The notes under the pieces are model-generated. The model was not told the DNA's origin and ran no database searches. It saw only the letters and a list, made by a program, of their open reading frames with translations. 49,906 nt of DNA from a virus. Positions 8,575-16,996 of this stretch are shown here, piece by piece; the stretch's first letter is position 1; the number at the start of each line of letters is the position of its first letter. The stretch spans positions 1 to 49,906 of IMG/VR virus record IMGVR_UViG_3300013094_000079, one strand, 5' to 3'. The translations under genes and the position numbers were made by a program.

Positions 8575-9141
8575 ATGGAATATCCAAATAACAGATCGGA
8601 AGCAAAGAAAAAGGGTGCTACTCATTACTTTACTGGGCAGCCATGCAGTCGTGGTCATATAGCGCTACGCAAAACTAAAGGCACTTGCATTGAATGCATG
8701 AAAGAAGACTGGAAGATTGATAATGAGAAGAGGAAAGAAAAGCCAAAGTCTGAGGCGGCAAAAGAAGCTGGTCGCAGGTACTATGAAAAGAATAAAGAAA
8801 TGGTAAAAGCCAGGGCAAATGCAAGACCCTCAGAAGAAAGAAGAGCGCATAGAAATAAACACAAACAATCCAATCCAGAGTTATATAAAGCGCTGACAAG
8901 CGTTCGCAAGCGTAGACATCGTGAAGCTACTCCGGTTTGGATCACGGCAGAGCAGAAGCTGGCTATGCGTGAGATGTATTTACAGGCCCAAAAGTTAACT
9001 AAAATTACTGGCGAAAGATATGTAGTGGATCATATTATTCCACTGATCTCGCCGGACGTTTGCGGCCTCCATGTGCCGTGGAATTTAAGAGTCATTACGC
9101 AAGAGGAAAATCTTAAAAAGTCAAACAAATTTCTTGATTAA
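8575..9141 (+). CDS. HNH endonuclease (probable homing endonuclease)
   Basis: 188 residues from the ATG at 8575, chosen because AGGAG lies at 8565-8569; an in-frame TTG at 8536 has no such site. The N-terminal part holds a C-x4-H...C-x2-C cluster (CSRGH, CIEC) like a zinc-binding finger, the middle is very basic, and the C-terminus carries an HNH core: YVVDHIIPL, then WNLRVITQEENLKKSNK. Such free-standing endonucleases cut related phage genomes and spread their own gene. It lies between two structural genes with its own terminator upstream and promoter-like site, as expected of a late insertion into a head operon. Target site is unknown. Confidence 0.85.
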   Translation: MEYPNNRSEAKKKGATHYFTGQPCSRGHIALRKTKGTCIECMKEDWKIDNEKRKEKPKSEAAKEAGRRYYEKNKEMVKARANARPSEERRAHRNKHKQSNPELYKALTSVRKRRHREATPVWITAEQKLAMREMYLQAQKLTKITGERYVVDHIIPLISPDVCGLHVPWNLRVITQEENLKKSNKFLD

Positions 9142-9161
9142 TTCTTGATTTCGTGTATTAT
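9134..9161 (+). promoter_or_regulatory. Candidate sigma-70 promoter before the 236-aa structural gene
   Basis: TTGATT (9134-9139) and TATTAT (9156-9161) are spaced by 16 bases. A direct repeat TTCTTGATT occurs at 9131-9139 and 9142-9150. This would restart transcription of structural genes after the HNH insertion. Read by eye only. Confidence 0.3.
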
Positions 9162-9179
9162 CTATGCATCTGGGATTTC

Positions 9180-9227
9180 AACCTTGTTGCCACTGGCCCA
9201 GCAGACGATGCAACGATTAACAAGGTT
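9180..9227 (+). repeat. Inverted repeat in the leader of the next structural gene
   Basis: AACCTTGTT (9180-9188) and AACAAGGTT (9219-9227) are perfect 9-base inverted arms around a 30-base loop. They lie in the untranslated leader 23 bases before the ATG at 9251. They could form an mRNA stem or be a protein site; no T-run follows, so a terminator is unlikely. Confidence 0.4.
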
Positions 9228-9250
9228 TCTTTTGCATAAGGACTCATATC

Positions 9251-9961
9251 ATGGGACGTAGTACATTCGAAGGGCCAATTCTGGCAGCCGATCAACGTTT
9301 TGGACCTCAGCGTGATGCTGGTAACGTCCTATTAACGCAATCAATTTTTTTAGATTATTCAAAGACCACAAACCAAGCCGCTGGTTATGCTGGTGGTTCT
9401 GGTGTATTTGCAACATCAAATACCATTCCTAACTCAGTAGCAACTATTTGGGCTCCTCAGTCTGGTGTATTTAGCAATACAGGTCCATCAGTTACAAGTA
9501 ATACCCCCACTGCTGATGCTTCCGGTACAAATTATCGCGGCGCAGTATTTTTATTGCCACAAGGTTCATATATACAAAATATTTATTTTGACAATATTGT
9601 TCAACCTACAGACGGCACAAATGCAGTAACCGCAATCCAGCCTTACATTTCTAACGATTTTGCTACATCTGCTGGTGTATACGCAACTTCTGGCTCAATT
9701 ACTGGTTCAAGCATTGGTCGCACAACAGCTACATTTACAGCAACTCAGTATGCAAATGCTCAGTCCATGTTGCAAGATGTGCAAAACATCCAACCCGGTC
9801 AACAACCTACATGGTTTAGCCAATTGGTTGTTACGTTGAAACTAACTGTTGCTTCACTTACTTCTGTTAACGCAGGTAAGATGAATATTATTGTTCAGTA
9901 TGTTCAACCGGATACTAATATTGGTAACGGAACTACTTACCCATACGGTAACTTCGACTAA
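9251..9961 (+). CDS. Virion structural protein, unknown type
   Basis: A 236-residue protein starting GRSTFEGPILAADQRFGP. It is rich in Ser, Thr, Asn and Gly with predicted beta strands, no charged helices and no membrane segment, as usual for a capsid-surface or tail protein. Near the end KMNIIVQYVQPDTNIGN closes a beta-rich domain. It has its own leader (109 bases with an inverted repeat) and its own terminator directly downstream, so it is probably made in large amounts. No family was identified with confidence; a minor capsid or decoration protein is the likeliest role by position after the capsid gene. Confidence 0.7.
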   Translation: MGRSTFEGPILAADQRFGPQRDAGNVLLTQSIFLDYSKTTNQAAGYAGGSGVFATSNTIPNSVATIWAPQSGVFSNTGPSVTSNTPTADASGTNYRGAVFLLPQGSYIQNIYFDNIVQPTDGTNAVTAIQPYISNDFATSAGVYATSGSITGSSIGRTTATFTATQYANAQSMLQDVQNIQPGQQPTWFSQLVVTLKLTVASLTSVNAGKMNIIVQYVQPDTNIGNGTTYPYGNFD

Positions 9962-9966
9962 TAGCT

Positions 9967-9992
9967 AGGGGGGGCACTGTCCCCCCTTTCTT
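9967..9992 (+). terminator. Probable Rho-independent terminator
   Basis: A run of seven G after A9967 pairs with six C and T (9981-9987) around a short CACTG loop. A weak T-rich tail follows (TTTCTTTA). It lies six bases after the preceding stop codon. Confidence 0.7.
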
Positions 9993-10011
9993 TAATCTAA
10001 TAGGGGTTTTC

Positions 10012-12576
10012 ATGGGTTTATCATTACGTAATTTTTTCTTTTCTCAGAAAGACAACTACAACCAAAACGCTGTTGGCTTTGCCAATCAAGGTATTCAAAC
10101 ACCTACGATGGATTGGGAAGGTATTGATGGAGCAGCACAATTCATTGCCCCACAACGCTTGCGTGATGTTGTTGGTAAGTTAAAAGTATCTCAATCACAA
10201 AATATTTATGACGCTGACTTTGAGTACGGCGTTCAGCCTCTTCGTTGGGAAAACGTGATTCAAAACGTATCTGGACAAGCTTATATTGTTCAAAACCCAG
10301 GTTTAGGTGGCGTATCAATGAACATTGGTGGAGGTAATACTCCAGGCGACATTACGATTCGTCAAAGCCGTCCTTACCACAGATATCAGCCAGGTAAGAC
10401 TTTTTACATGGCATCCAACGTTAATTTTGGTTCTTCTGTAACTGGGCAGTACCAACGTGTTGGTATCTTTGATGACTCTAACGGCATATTCTTTATGCAG
10501 TATGGCGCAACATCAACTGCTAACCCATACGCAATGAGTGTTGTTATTCGTTCCGACTCTGGGGGTTTACCCGTAGATACTGTTTTTTCAGCAGATACAT
10601 GGAACGGCAATAAACAAATTCGTGATGCTTTGGACTGGACTAAGGTTCAAATGATATGGATGGAATACGCATGGTACGGAGCAGGTGCTTTGCGTTGGGG
10701 CGTAGTTCTTAACGGTGAGCCCTACATCCTTCATCAAGTAGGTGCTGGTAATGGCGCTTATACAGGTAACCCACAAACTACTCCTTGGAGCCGTACAGGT
10801 AACTTGCCAGTACGCTATGAGCAAAGGGATACGGGTAGTGCAACATCTTCACTAATGACTCACTACGGTGTTTCTGTGCTTATTGAAGGTTCAATTGATA
10901 GACAACGTGGATTTACCTATTCATACGGTAATGATGCTAAAACTCAAAATCGTACAGTTCCATCTTCTGCTATTCGTTATCCTGCAATGTCATTTAGGAT
11001 GAGAGCAATTGGCTCTGATATTTTTGATAATACTAATGCGGCTTGTACTGGTGGCTCTGCTCAGACACTAACAATCAGTGCGGCAACTCCTGCCATATCT
11101 TCTGTGGTTGGTCAGCCCAATAGCGGACAAGCTTTGGTTACATTTGCATCTGCTCACGGTTATGCAGTGACTAACCCAGCTAACGCTAACAGCCCAGCTC
11201 AATATGTAACTTTTAGTTCGTTTACGGAAACAGCGACGATTGCTACAGGTAATTACGCATTCTCTGGTACAACTTTGACTGTAACTACAGCAGTCGCTAC
11301 TGGCGCTTTGCAACCTGGACAAGTATTGTCTGGTACAGGTGTTACAGGTTCTCCTACAATTGTCGCTCAATTAACTGCTACTAGTTCTGCAATTGGTTCA
11401 CAAGCTTTTGCAAGTGGCGGCGCAGTAGGTTCAAGCGTAGTTGTATTGGCAGCAGGTACATCGTTTGCCGTAGGTCAATTATTTGCTGGTACAGGAGTTC
11501 CTGCTACTACATTTATCACTGCGGTTAACGGCGCTACGATTACTATTAACAAGGCGTTTACAGCTCAAGCTTCAGGCACATATACATCTTATGCTCCAGG
11601 CGGTCTTGGTACATATCAAGTTAGCTCTACACAGACTACAGGTACAGGTACTCTTACTGCTACAACAACATATGCAGCTCAAACTTGGTTAATCCAGCAA
11701 GTACCAACAACAACTACCATGATCCTACCAATTCAGTTGGTAAATGGCGCAACATTAACATCTACACCTACAGCTACATACTGGGGTGTAAATCAGTGGG
11801 TTGGTAAGTTTGTATACTACCAAGCTAGTTTACCTGCTATCAGTGCTATTGCCGCAGCCACAAGCTCAACAATTGCTGGTTTGACTCAATACTCTGTTGT
11901 AGTTACTTTTGCTTCTGCCCACGGGTTAAAGCAAGGTGATGTGATTATTATTTCTGGATCAAGCCCAACTACTTATAACGGTATTTGGTCTGTTACGATT
12001 CCAGTAACAAACCCAACAACAACTATATCAATCACAATTGGTACTACTACTCCTGGTGCTTATGTGTCTGGTGCTTCAGCAGTATCTCCATACACAGGTC
12101 GCATTACATCTAACACAACAAGCGCAATTACATTTGGTGATGTAGTGACTGGACAGCCACTAATGAATCCTCCCACATCTGGTAATAGCTATCAGATTGG
12201 ATTGATTGACCGCGGTCAGTTGTTACCCGCAACACTTCTGTTGAATTCTTCTGCAACTTGTTTGGTTGAATTAATTTCTAGTACACCTACTAATCAGTTG
12301 TCATTACAAAATGCAAACTTTGTTGCTTTGAGTACATTGGGTTCATATAACTCATTTGCCGAACAAGATTTAAGTGCAATTCAATGTTCTGGTGGCGAGG
12401 TTGTGTACGCATTCTCTACCCCTCCTAATGGTTTGCAACAGCTTGATTTAAGTAATTTCTTCCCTGTATTGACTAACGTAAGGGGTAACGTAGCGGACAT
12501 TTTGACTGTTGCGGTAACTTCTTCTGCTGGTGCTACAGTACAGGTTAACGTAGTTGCTCAGGAAGCGATGGCATAA
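10012..12576 (+). CDS. Large virion structural protein with beta modules
   Basis: An 854-residue protein. Residues 1-345 look like one globular unit with many aromatic residues (MIWMEYAWYGAGALRWGVVLNG, DTGSATSSLMTHYGVSV) and resemble large capsid- or tail-associated proteins of aquatic phages. From about 345 to 700 the chain is a string of Thr/Ser/Gly-rich beta modules of two kinds: LQPGQVLSGTGVTGSP and FAVGQLFAGTGVPATT units, and TFASAHG units (twice, the second running into KQGDVIIISG and YNGIWSV). The last 150 residues return to a denser globular part. Ribosome site AGGGG lies close upstream. No enzymatic motif seen; role in the capsid or tail surface is inferred. Confidence 0.72.
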   Translation: MGLSLRNFFFSQKDNYNQNAVGFANQGIQTPTMDWEGIDGAAQFIAPQRLRDVVGKLKVSQSQNIYDADFEYGVQPLRWENVIQNVSGQAYIVQNPGLGGVSMNIGGGNTPGDITIRQSRPYHRYQPGKTFYMASNVNFGSSVTGQYQRVGIFDDSNGIFFMQYGATSTANPYAMSVVIRSDSGGLPVDTVFSADTWNGNKQIRDALDWTKVQMIWMEYAWYGAGALRWGVVLNGEPYILHQVGAGNGAYTGNPQTTPWSRTGNLPVRYEQRDTGSATSSLMTHYGVSVLIEGSIDRQRGFTYSYGNDAKTQNRTVPSSAIRYPAMSFRMRAIGSDIFDNTNAACTGGSAQTLTISAATPAISSVVGQPNSGQALVTFASAHGYAVTNPANANSPAQYVTFSSFTETATIATGNYAFSGTTLTVTTAVATGALQPGQVLSGTGVTGSPTIVAQLTATSSAIGSQAFASGGAVGSSVVVLAAGTSFAVGQLFAGTGVPATTFITAVNGATITINKAFTAQASGTYTSYAPGGLGTYQVSSTQTTGTGTLTATTTYAAQTWLIQQVPTTTTMILPIQLVNGATLTSTPTATYWGVNQWVGKFVYYQASLPAISAIAAATSSTIAGLTQYSVVVTFASAHGLKQGDVIIISGSSPTTYNGIWSVTIPVTNPTTTISITIGTTTPGAYVSGASAVSPYTGRITSNTTSAITFGDVVTGQPLMNPPTSGNSYQIGLIDRGQLLPATLLLNSSATCLVELISSTPTNQLSLQNANFVALSTLGSYNSFAEQDLSAIQCSGGEVVYAFSTPPNGLQQLDLSNFFPVLTNVRGNVADILTVAVTSSAGATVQVNVVAQEAMA

Positions 12577-12577
12577 A

Positions 12578-12823
12578 ATGGCAAGGTCACCAGCATGGCA
12601 ACGCAAGGAGGGGAAGAACCCGAACGGGGGGCTAAACGCCAAGGGGCGGGCTTCTGCGAAGAAGGAAGGACACAACCTTAAGCCTCCTCAGCCACAAGGC
12701 GGGCCAAGGAAAAAGTCATTTTGCGCGCGCATGGAAGGGATGAAAAGAGAATTGACAAGTTCAGAAACAGCAAACGATCCAAATAGTCGTATCAACAAAA
12801 GTTTAAGAAAATGGAAATGCTAA
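12578..12823 (+). CDS. Small basic conserved phage protein
   Basis: 81 residues from ATG 12578, two bases after the previous stop; the in-frame ATG at 12554 would lie inside the upstream gene. The sequence is strongly basic and low in hydrophobic residues: ARSPAWQRKEGKNPNGGLNAKGRASAKKEGHN then PRKKSFCARMEGM. This SPAWQRKEGKNP-x-GGLNAKGR pattern occurs in many tailed phages (I recall it as a domain of unknown function). The likely role is nucleic-acid contact or virion packaging, which is inference from charge. Overlap by one base with the next gene's upstream context indicates tight coupling. Confidence 0.7.
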   Translation: MARSPAWQRKEGKNPNGGLNAKGRASAKKEGHNLKPPQPQGGPRKKSFCARMEGMKRELTSSETANDPNSRINKSLRKWKC

Positions 12824-13063
12824 ATGGATCCGATGATTGTTTGGAATGCAATTTTATCTTTTGTAATTGGAATAATTAGTTTCTTTTTAAAAGATAAATT
12901 TGCAGAATTAAAAAGACTTGAAATTCTGTTGAACAAAACCAGAGAGGAGGTTGCACGTGAATACGTCACCAACGCAGAAGTTAATCGAATTACAGACCAC
13001 ATTGATCAACGCTTTAACAGGCTTGAAGAAAAGATTGATCAGCTTATTCGTCAAAAAGGTTGA
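12824..13063 (+). CDS. Small membrane-anchored coiled-coil protein
   Basis: 79 residues beginning directly after the preceding stop codon. Residues about 5-23 (IVWNAILSFVIGIISFFL) form one membrane helix, and the rest is a charged coiled coil (FAELKRLEILLNKTREEVAREY, then RLEEKIDQLIRQKG). This architecture is common in phage accessory proteins near structural genes, including XhlA-like lysis helpers, although the true lysis cassette here is 15 kb away. No family can be fixed. It overlaps the TTG at 13060 but precedes the ATG at 13069 of the next gene by five bases. Confidence 0.7.
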   Translation: MDPMIVWNAILSFVIGIISFFLKDKFAELKRLEILLNKTREEVAREYVTNAEVNRITDHIDQRFNRLEEKIDQLIRQKG

Positions 13064-13068
13064 CAAAG

Positions 13069-13719
13069 ATGCCAAGTCATAGTAAAAAACAACATGACTT
13101 TATGGAAGCAATAGCCCATAATAAGGCTTTTGCAAAGAAGGTGCATGTTCCACAATCCGTGGGGCATGATTTTGCAGAAGCCGACAAAGGCAAACATTTT
13201 AAAAGAGGTGGTGATATGGCAATGAATCCTAAAGCGGCTATGCTGTCCAAAATAATGGGCGCAGCGGCTCGTACTCCTAGAAGACCTATGGCTCCAGCAA
13301 TGGCAGCTCCCATGCCTGGTGCTATGCCAGGAATGGCTCACGGTGGTTTAACAAAAACCCATCATAAACATTTAGCTCATCACCACTTGGCGATGGCTGA
13401 ACACCACATGCATATGCATAAGGGTGGAGAAATGCATGAGCCACACTCAAAAGATATGGGCGAAAAAGCTCTTAAGCATGGCGGCAAAGCAATGAAAGAG
13501 CATCACTACGCTAAAGGCGGCCATGTTCCCGGTCAATATCCATTGGGTGAGCCCATGAAAAAAGTTTCTGCTGGCGGCAAGAGATCTCACGGCGAGCATT
13601 CAATTCAAGAGCGTGGACATACTCGTGCAATTGAAGAAAAGATGAAGGGTAATACTGTTGGTAACGGCCCAATCGTTAATGCTAAAAAGCATGGCGGAAA
13701 AATTCATCATAAAAAATAA
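13069..13719 (+). CDS. Histidine/glycine-rich protein, DUF3008-like N-terminus
   Basis: 216 residues from the ATG at 13069 (PSHSKKQHDFMEAI...); an in-frame TTG lies at 13060. The N-terminal 40 residues, with AHNKAFAKKVHVPQSVGHDF, look like the short PxxSKxQxxFM motif family seen in many phages. The rest is low complexity: Met/Ala/Pro-rich (90-115), then His-rich with many HGG and KGG steps (HHKHLAHHHLAMAEHHMHMHKGG) and a C-terminus of KHGGKIHHKK. Such density of His suggests metal binding. It starts a run of small GG-motif proteins. Function unknown; likely a virion-internal basic protein. Confidence 0.65.
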   Translation: MPSHSKKQHDFMEAIAHNKAFAKKVHVPQSVGHDFAEADKGKHFKRGGDMAMNPKAAMLSKIMGAAARTPRRPMAPAMAAPMPGAMPGMAHGGLTKTHHKHLAHHHLAMAEHHMHMHKGGEMHEPHSKDMGEKALKHGGKAMKEHHYAKGGHVPGQYPLGEPMKKVSAGGKRSHGEHSIQERGHTRAIEEKMKGNTVGNGPIVNAKKHGGKIHHKK

Positions 13720-13728
13720 GGATTAAAC

Positions 13729-13914
13729 ATGAAACACGAACATCATCCAGAGCACAAGCACATGGTTCACCACATGAAAGAGCATGAGGTGAACGGTCAC
13801 AAGCATCATCACCATCATTATGGTGAGCATGCAAGTGGTCATGCAAAATACCATGAGGTTGTTGAGCATTTGCACGATCACCAAGAAAGTATGTGCCACG
13901 GCGGTAAAGCCTGA
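13729..13914 (+). CDS. Extremely histidine-rich small protein
   Basis: 61 residues, of which 21 are His, including five in a row (residues 26-30), so it carries a natural hexahistidine-like tag. The remaining residues are mostly Glu, Lys and Met, and the chain ends in CHGGKA. A ribosome site AAGGA lies eight bases upstream, and codon use follows the neighbours, which supports real translation. Probable metal (zinc, nickel, copper) binding, inferred from composition. No homologous family was recognised. Confidence 0.65.
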   Translation: MKHEHHPEHKHMVHHMKEHEVNGHKHHHHHYGEHASGHAKYHEVVEHLHDHQESMCHGGKA

Positions 13915-13926
13915 TAAGGGGTTGTT

Positions 13927-14772
13927 ATGAGACGCAAATCTAAGCATTTTTACGAAGGCGGTTCGTCTGACGACGATCAATCTTTTTCAGATAATAGTGA
14001 TTTGACCGATCCCAGAGACCCTGCCAGTGGGCCAATAAACCCCACTAGGCCAAGCGCCGCTCCAAGTGCTGCCCCAATCGCCCCTGCTGATGATAGTTCT
14101 TCAATAGAAGATGAAAGCGATAGAGGGTCAATGACGCCTGAACAGCAGGCCAACTCTAATGCAACAAACCCAGCTCCAAAAAAGCCAAAAATTGTTACAA
14201 AAGAAGAGCTTGCTAAGTCTGGTTTAAGCTTAAGAGACTACATGAACAAACAACAAGGTTTGACGCGTAGAGAATCTCCTAAGTCTGTAACTGTAGAAAA
14301 AACTACAATTTCTAAACCAAACCCCTCTACTTCTTCTGCTACGACCGCCAAAGTTTCTATGGCCGATTTAGAAAAGAAACATGCGGGACTTAGAAAGCAG
14401 CTTGAAGAATCTGATAAACCCTTGGAAGAAGTTCATCCCGAACAATATCTTATTAATCCTACTGGCGGAATGTTTAAAGCTGCCGCTGGATTGGCCAGAA
14501 GTTTGGGCAGAGGGGCTGCGGAAAAGGCGGGTACGGAGCTTGCAAAACGTGGTGCAGAAAAAGCTGTGTCTACAGTTGCAAAAAAGGCCAAACTTAAAGA
14601 ATATTACCCCCATGAGCTTACACCTCAACTTCGTAGTGTAGAAAAAGAAGTTAAAAGATTAACTGGCCCCACAAGCAAGAATGCTAAAGGTGGAATGATT
14701 AATAAATCCAAAGCATCTAGCCGTGCCGATGGTATAGCTAAAAAAGGTCATACTAGAGGAAGGATGTGTTGA
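13927..14772 (+). CDS. Hypothetical protein with basic GG-motif C-terminus
   Basis: 281 residues. Residues 1-150 are disordered and rich in Ser, Asp, Pro and Lys, starting RRKSKHFYEGGSSDDDQSF. Residues about 180-225 form an Ala/Gly/Lys-rich amphipathic region (GGMFKAAAGLARSLGRGA). The C-terminus is NAKGGMINKSKASSRADG then IAKKGHTRGRMC. That SRADGxAxKGxTRG ending recurs in small proteins of many phages, in my memory, always of unknown role. A coupled gene starts one base after the stop. Possibly a DNA-binding internal or assembly protein; uncertain. Confidence 0.6.
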   Translation: MRRKSKHFYEGGSSDDDQSFSDNSDLTDPRDPASGPINPTRPSAAPSAAPIAPADDSSSIEDESDRGSMTPEQQANSNATNPAPKKPKIVTKEELAKSGLSLRDYMNKQQGLTRRESPKSVTVEKTTISKPNPSTSSATTAKVSMADLEKKHAGLRKQLEESDKPLEEVHPEQYLINPTGGMFKAAAGLARSLGRGAAEKAGTELAKRGAEKAVSTVAKKAKLKEYYPHELTPQLRSVEKEVKRLTGPTSKNAKGGMINKSKASSRADGIAKKGHTRGRMC

Positions 14773-14773
14773 T

Positions 14774-15043
14774 ATGATGGCAAGTCGTGGCATGGGAGCC
14801 ATTAACCCCTCTAAGATGCCCAAAGGCAAAGTTAAAAAACGTCGTGACAATACTGACTTTGAGCAATTTAAAAAGGGCGGAATGGCTAATCATCCCGGCT
14901 TGTATGCCAATATTCATGCAAAACAGCAAAGGATAGCGGCAGGTTCTGGTGAGCATATGCGTAAGCCAGGATCTAAGGGCGCCCCATCTAAACATGATTT
15001 TGTTGAGTCGGTTAAAACTGCAAAAGTAAGGAAAAAGAAATGA
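14774..15043 (+). CDS. Small basic conserved phage protein
   Basis: 89 residues (a second ATG at 14777 could be used). It contains a FKKGGMANHPGLYANI segment and then HMRKPGSKGAPSKHDF, an AGSGEHMRKPGSKGAP-type motif frequent in small phage proteins of unknown function. The protein has a strong positive charge (K/R-rich ends, VKTAKVRKKK). It overlaps the next gene by four bases (ATGA). Likely nucleic-acid or capsid contact, inferred from charge only. Confidence 0.65.
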   Translation: MMASRGMGAINPSKMPKGKVKKRRDNTDFEQFKKGGMANHPGLYANIHAKQQRIAAGSGEHMRKPGSKGAPSKHDFVESVKTAKVRKKK

Positions 15044-15309
15044 AAATATTTGAAAAACTAGAAGAGCACGCACATCTTTTGTTACAAGAGCTAAGACAAC
15101 ACATGCTTAATCAAATGGGCGTTGGTAATAAAATCAACGAAAATCTTCATGATTTTGTAACTCATTTAGAAACTCATGTTAATTCTTCCGTTATGGAAAC
15201 TCCCCCACAAGTTCCTACTATGGTTGTAACACCTGAGCCAGTAGAGACACCCCCGCAGGTTCCTACTGTAGTTGAGACGCCCGCTCCAGTAGAAACACCT
15301 AGTGCCTAA
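15040..15309 (+). CDS. Small coiled-coil protein with proline repeats
   Basis: 89 residues. The first 50 form an amphipathic helix (KIFEKLEEHAHLLLQELRQH), and the last 40 contain two near copies of ETPPQVPT with PEPV/APVE spacers, a stiff Pro-rich tail. ATGA overlap with the gene before and one-base overlap with the gene after. No domain recognised; possibly a linker or assembly accessory protein. Confidence 0.6.
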   Translation: MKIFEKLEEHAHLLLQELRQHMLNQMGVGNKINENLHDFVTHLETHVNSSVMETPPQVPTMVVTPEPVETPPQVPTVVETPAPVETPSA

Positions 15310-16265
15310 TGTCTACAAACTACGGAACGACTACAGGCACAACGGCCTTTGATCTTGACTTTGCTGAAATAGCTGAGGAGTCTTGGGAGAGGGCTGGGCG
15401 TGAAATGCGTTCCGGCTATGACTTGCGCACCGCGCGCAGGTCAATGAATTTGATGACTATAGAGTGGCAAAACCGTGGCATCAATATGTGGACAATAGAC
15501 CAGGGCACCATTACTCTGCAACAAGGTCTAAACACTTATCCATTGCCCACAGATACGATTGATTTGTTGGATCATGTCATTAGAACAAACGCAAATAGCA
15601 CATCTAATCAATCTGATTTAACGATTACTCGTATTAGTGTTTCTACCTATGCGACCATTCCAAACAAATTAACACAATCTAGACCTATTCAAGTTTGGGT
15701 GCAGAGAATGTCTGGAGAAACGTCTACAACGACTTTGCAGACCGCGGCAGCAGTATCTACCACCGACACAGTAATAACGCTTTCTAGCACGGTAGGATTG
15801 GCTGCAAATGGGTATATACAGCTTGGATCTACAAGCGGTGAAATTATTTATTACTCTTACATATCTGGCAATACATTGCAGAATTGTTTTAGAGCTCAAG
15901 CAAATACTTTGGCTACGTCTTATGTAATAGGCGCTGCTGTATTTGTTCCTAAACTACCGGCGGTAACAGTATGGCCAACACCAGATGGATCTACTACATA
16001 TACTTTTGCGTATTGGCGCTTACGGCGTGTACAGGATGCGGGGAGTGGTCCAAATGTTCAAGATATGAATTTCCGCTTTTTACCAGCAGTGGCCGCTGGA
16101 TTGGCGTACCACATTGCTATGAAGGTACCAGATTTGATGCCAAGAATACAAATGTTAAAAGAAGCTTATGATGAGCAATTTAACATAGCCGCGGGAGAAG
16201 ACAGAGAGAAAGCTGCCATACGTTTTGTTCCTAGACAGCAGTTTATCGGCGGTGGATCTCCATAA
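15309..16265 (+). CDS. Head-tail adaptor protein, P22 gp4-like
   Basis: 318 residues. The N-terminal helical pattern FAEIAEESWERAGREMRSGYD-type, LRTARRSMNLMTIEWQNRG and INMWTIDQGTITLQQGLNTY with YPLPTDTIDLLDHVIR is typical of podovirus adaptor proteins of the P22 gp4 kind, which plug onto the portal and seal the head. Residues about 145-215 are a beta module (VSTTDTVITLSSTVGLAANG) apparently inserted between the two halves, and the C-terminal 80 residues (FLPAVAAGLAYHIAMKVPD) return to helix. It overlaps the next gene's start by one base. Good confidence in the adaptor type, moderate in the exact homology. Confidence 0.75.
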   Translation: MSTNYGTTTGTTAFDLDFAEIAEESWERAGREMRSGYDLRTARRSMNLMTIEWQNRGINMWTIDQGTITLQQGLNTYPLPTDTIDLLDHVIRTNANSTSNQSDLTITRISVSTYATIPNKLTQSRPIQVWVQRMSGETSTTTLQTAAAVSTTDTVITLSSTVGLAANGYIQLGSTSGEIIYYSYISGNTLQNCFRAQANTLATSYVIGAAVFVPKLPAVTVWPTPDGSTTYTFAYWRLRRVQDAGSGPNVQDMNFRFLPAVAAGLAYHIAMKVPDLMPRIQMLKEAYDEQFNIAAGEDREKAAIRFVPRQQFIGGGSP

Positions 16266-16669
16266 TGGGAAATCGTTTCGCGTCCGGCAAATACAGTATT
16301 GCCCAGTGCGATAGGTGCGGTTTCAGGTATAAATTAAAGCAGCTCAAATTTGAAGTTATCAAGACCAAGCTTTATCAGCTTAAAGTTTGTGATGAATGTT
16401 GGGATCCAGATCAGCCTCAACTTCTATTGGGTATGTATCCGGTTGATGATCCGCAGGCGGTTCGCCAGCCTAGAAATGATACGACGTATGTAACCGCCGG
16501 ATTAAACGCAAGTGGATTTCCTACGGGCGGATCAAGGGATACGCAGTGGGGTTGGGCTCCAATAGGAGGATCGCGTGAATATTATGGACAATTTAATCCT
16601 CCATTGCTTACACCCAACAATTTAGTTGCCACAACTGCGGTCGGCACGGTTACAATTTCTACATCTTAA
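16265..16669 (+). CDS. Zinc-ribbon-containing structural-region protein
   Basis: 134 residues. C15/C18 (CDRCG) and C42/C45 (CDEC) form a clear four-cysteine zinc ribbon, followed by WDPDQPQ, a pattern common to a phage protein family encoded next to the adaptor gene. The rest is Gly/Asn/Pro-rich (GLNASGFPTGGSRDTQWGW) and probably extended. The start ATG overlaps the previous stop. A structural or assembly role is inferred from position; DNA binding by the ribbon is possible. Confidence 0.7.
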   Translation: MGNRFASGKYSIAQCDRCGFRYKLKQLKFEVIKTKLYQLKVCDECWDPDQPQLLLGMYPVDDPQAVRQPRNDTTYVTAGLNASGFPTGGSRDTQWGWAPIGGSREYYGQFNPPLLTPNNLVATTAVGTVTISTS

Positions 16670-16681
16670 AGGAGCTTAAAA

Positions 16682-16996
16682 ATGGCTAAAAAAGAAATGG
16701 ACGATGATCTCAAGCAAGACAAAGCTATGATCAAAAAAGCATTTAGAGAACACGATAAACAAGAGCATCCTGGCAAGCATACCAAGATTACTTTGAAAAA
16801 AGGTGGAGCTCTTAAGCCTGTTGATAAGAAAGCTAAACCTGGTTTAGCAAAATTGCCAACAGAAGTGCGCAACAAAATGGGCTACATGAAAAAAGGCGGC
16901 GTGACAAAAGCTTATGCCAAAGGCGGAGTAGTTTCTGGTGAAGAAAAGCTAGTTGGTCGCAATTTGGCCCGCGTAGCAAATCAAGGGAGCAAATAA
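16682..16996 (+). CDS. Small Lys-rich GG-motif protein
   Basis: 104 residues. The first 45 are a charged helix (KKEMDDDLKQDKAMIKKAF), followed by LKKGGALKPVDKK, a central LPTEVRNKMGYMKKGGVTKAYAKGGVV and a C-terminal EEKLVGRNLARVANQGSK. Basic, no hydrophobic core. AAAGGAG site upstream; the stop overlaps the next ATG by one base. Comparable short proteins occur beside adaptor genes in many environmental podoviruses, as I recall, without known function. Confidence 0.65.
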   Translation: MAKKEMDDDLKQDKAMIKKAFREHDKQEHPGKHTKITLKKGGALKPVDKKAKPGLAKLPTEVRNKMGYMKKGGVTKAYAKGGVVSGEEKLVGRNLARVANQGSK

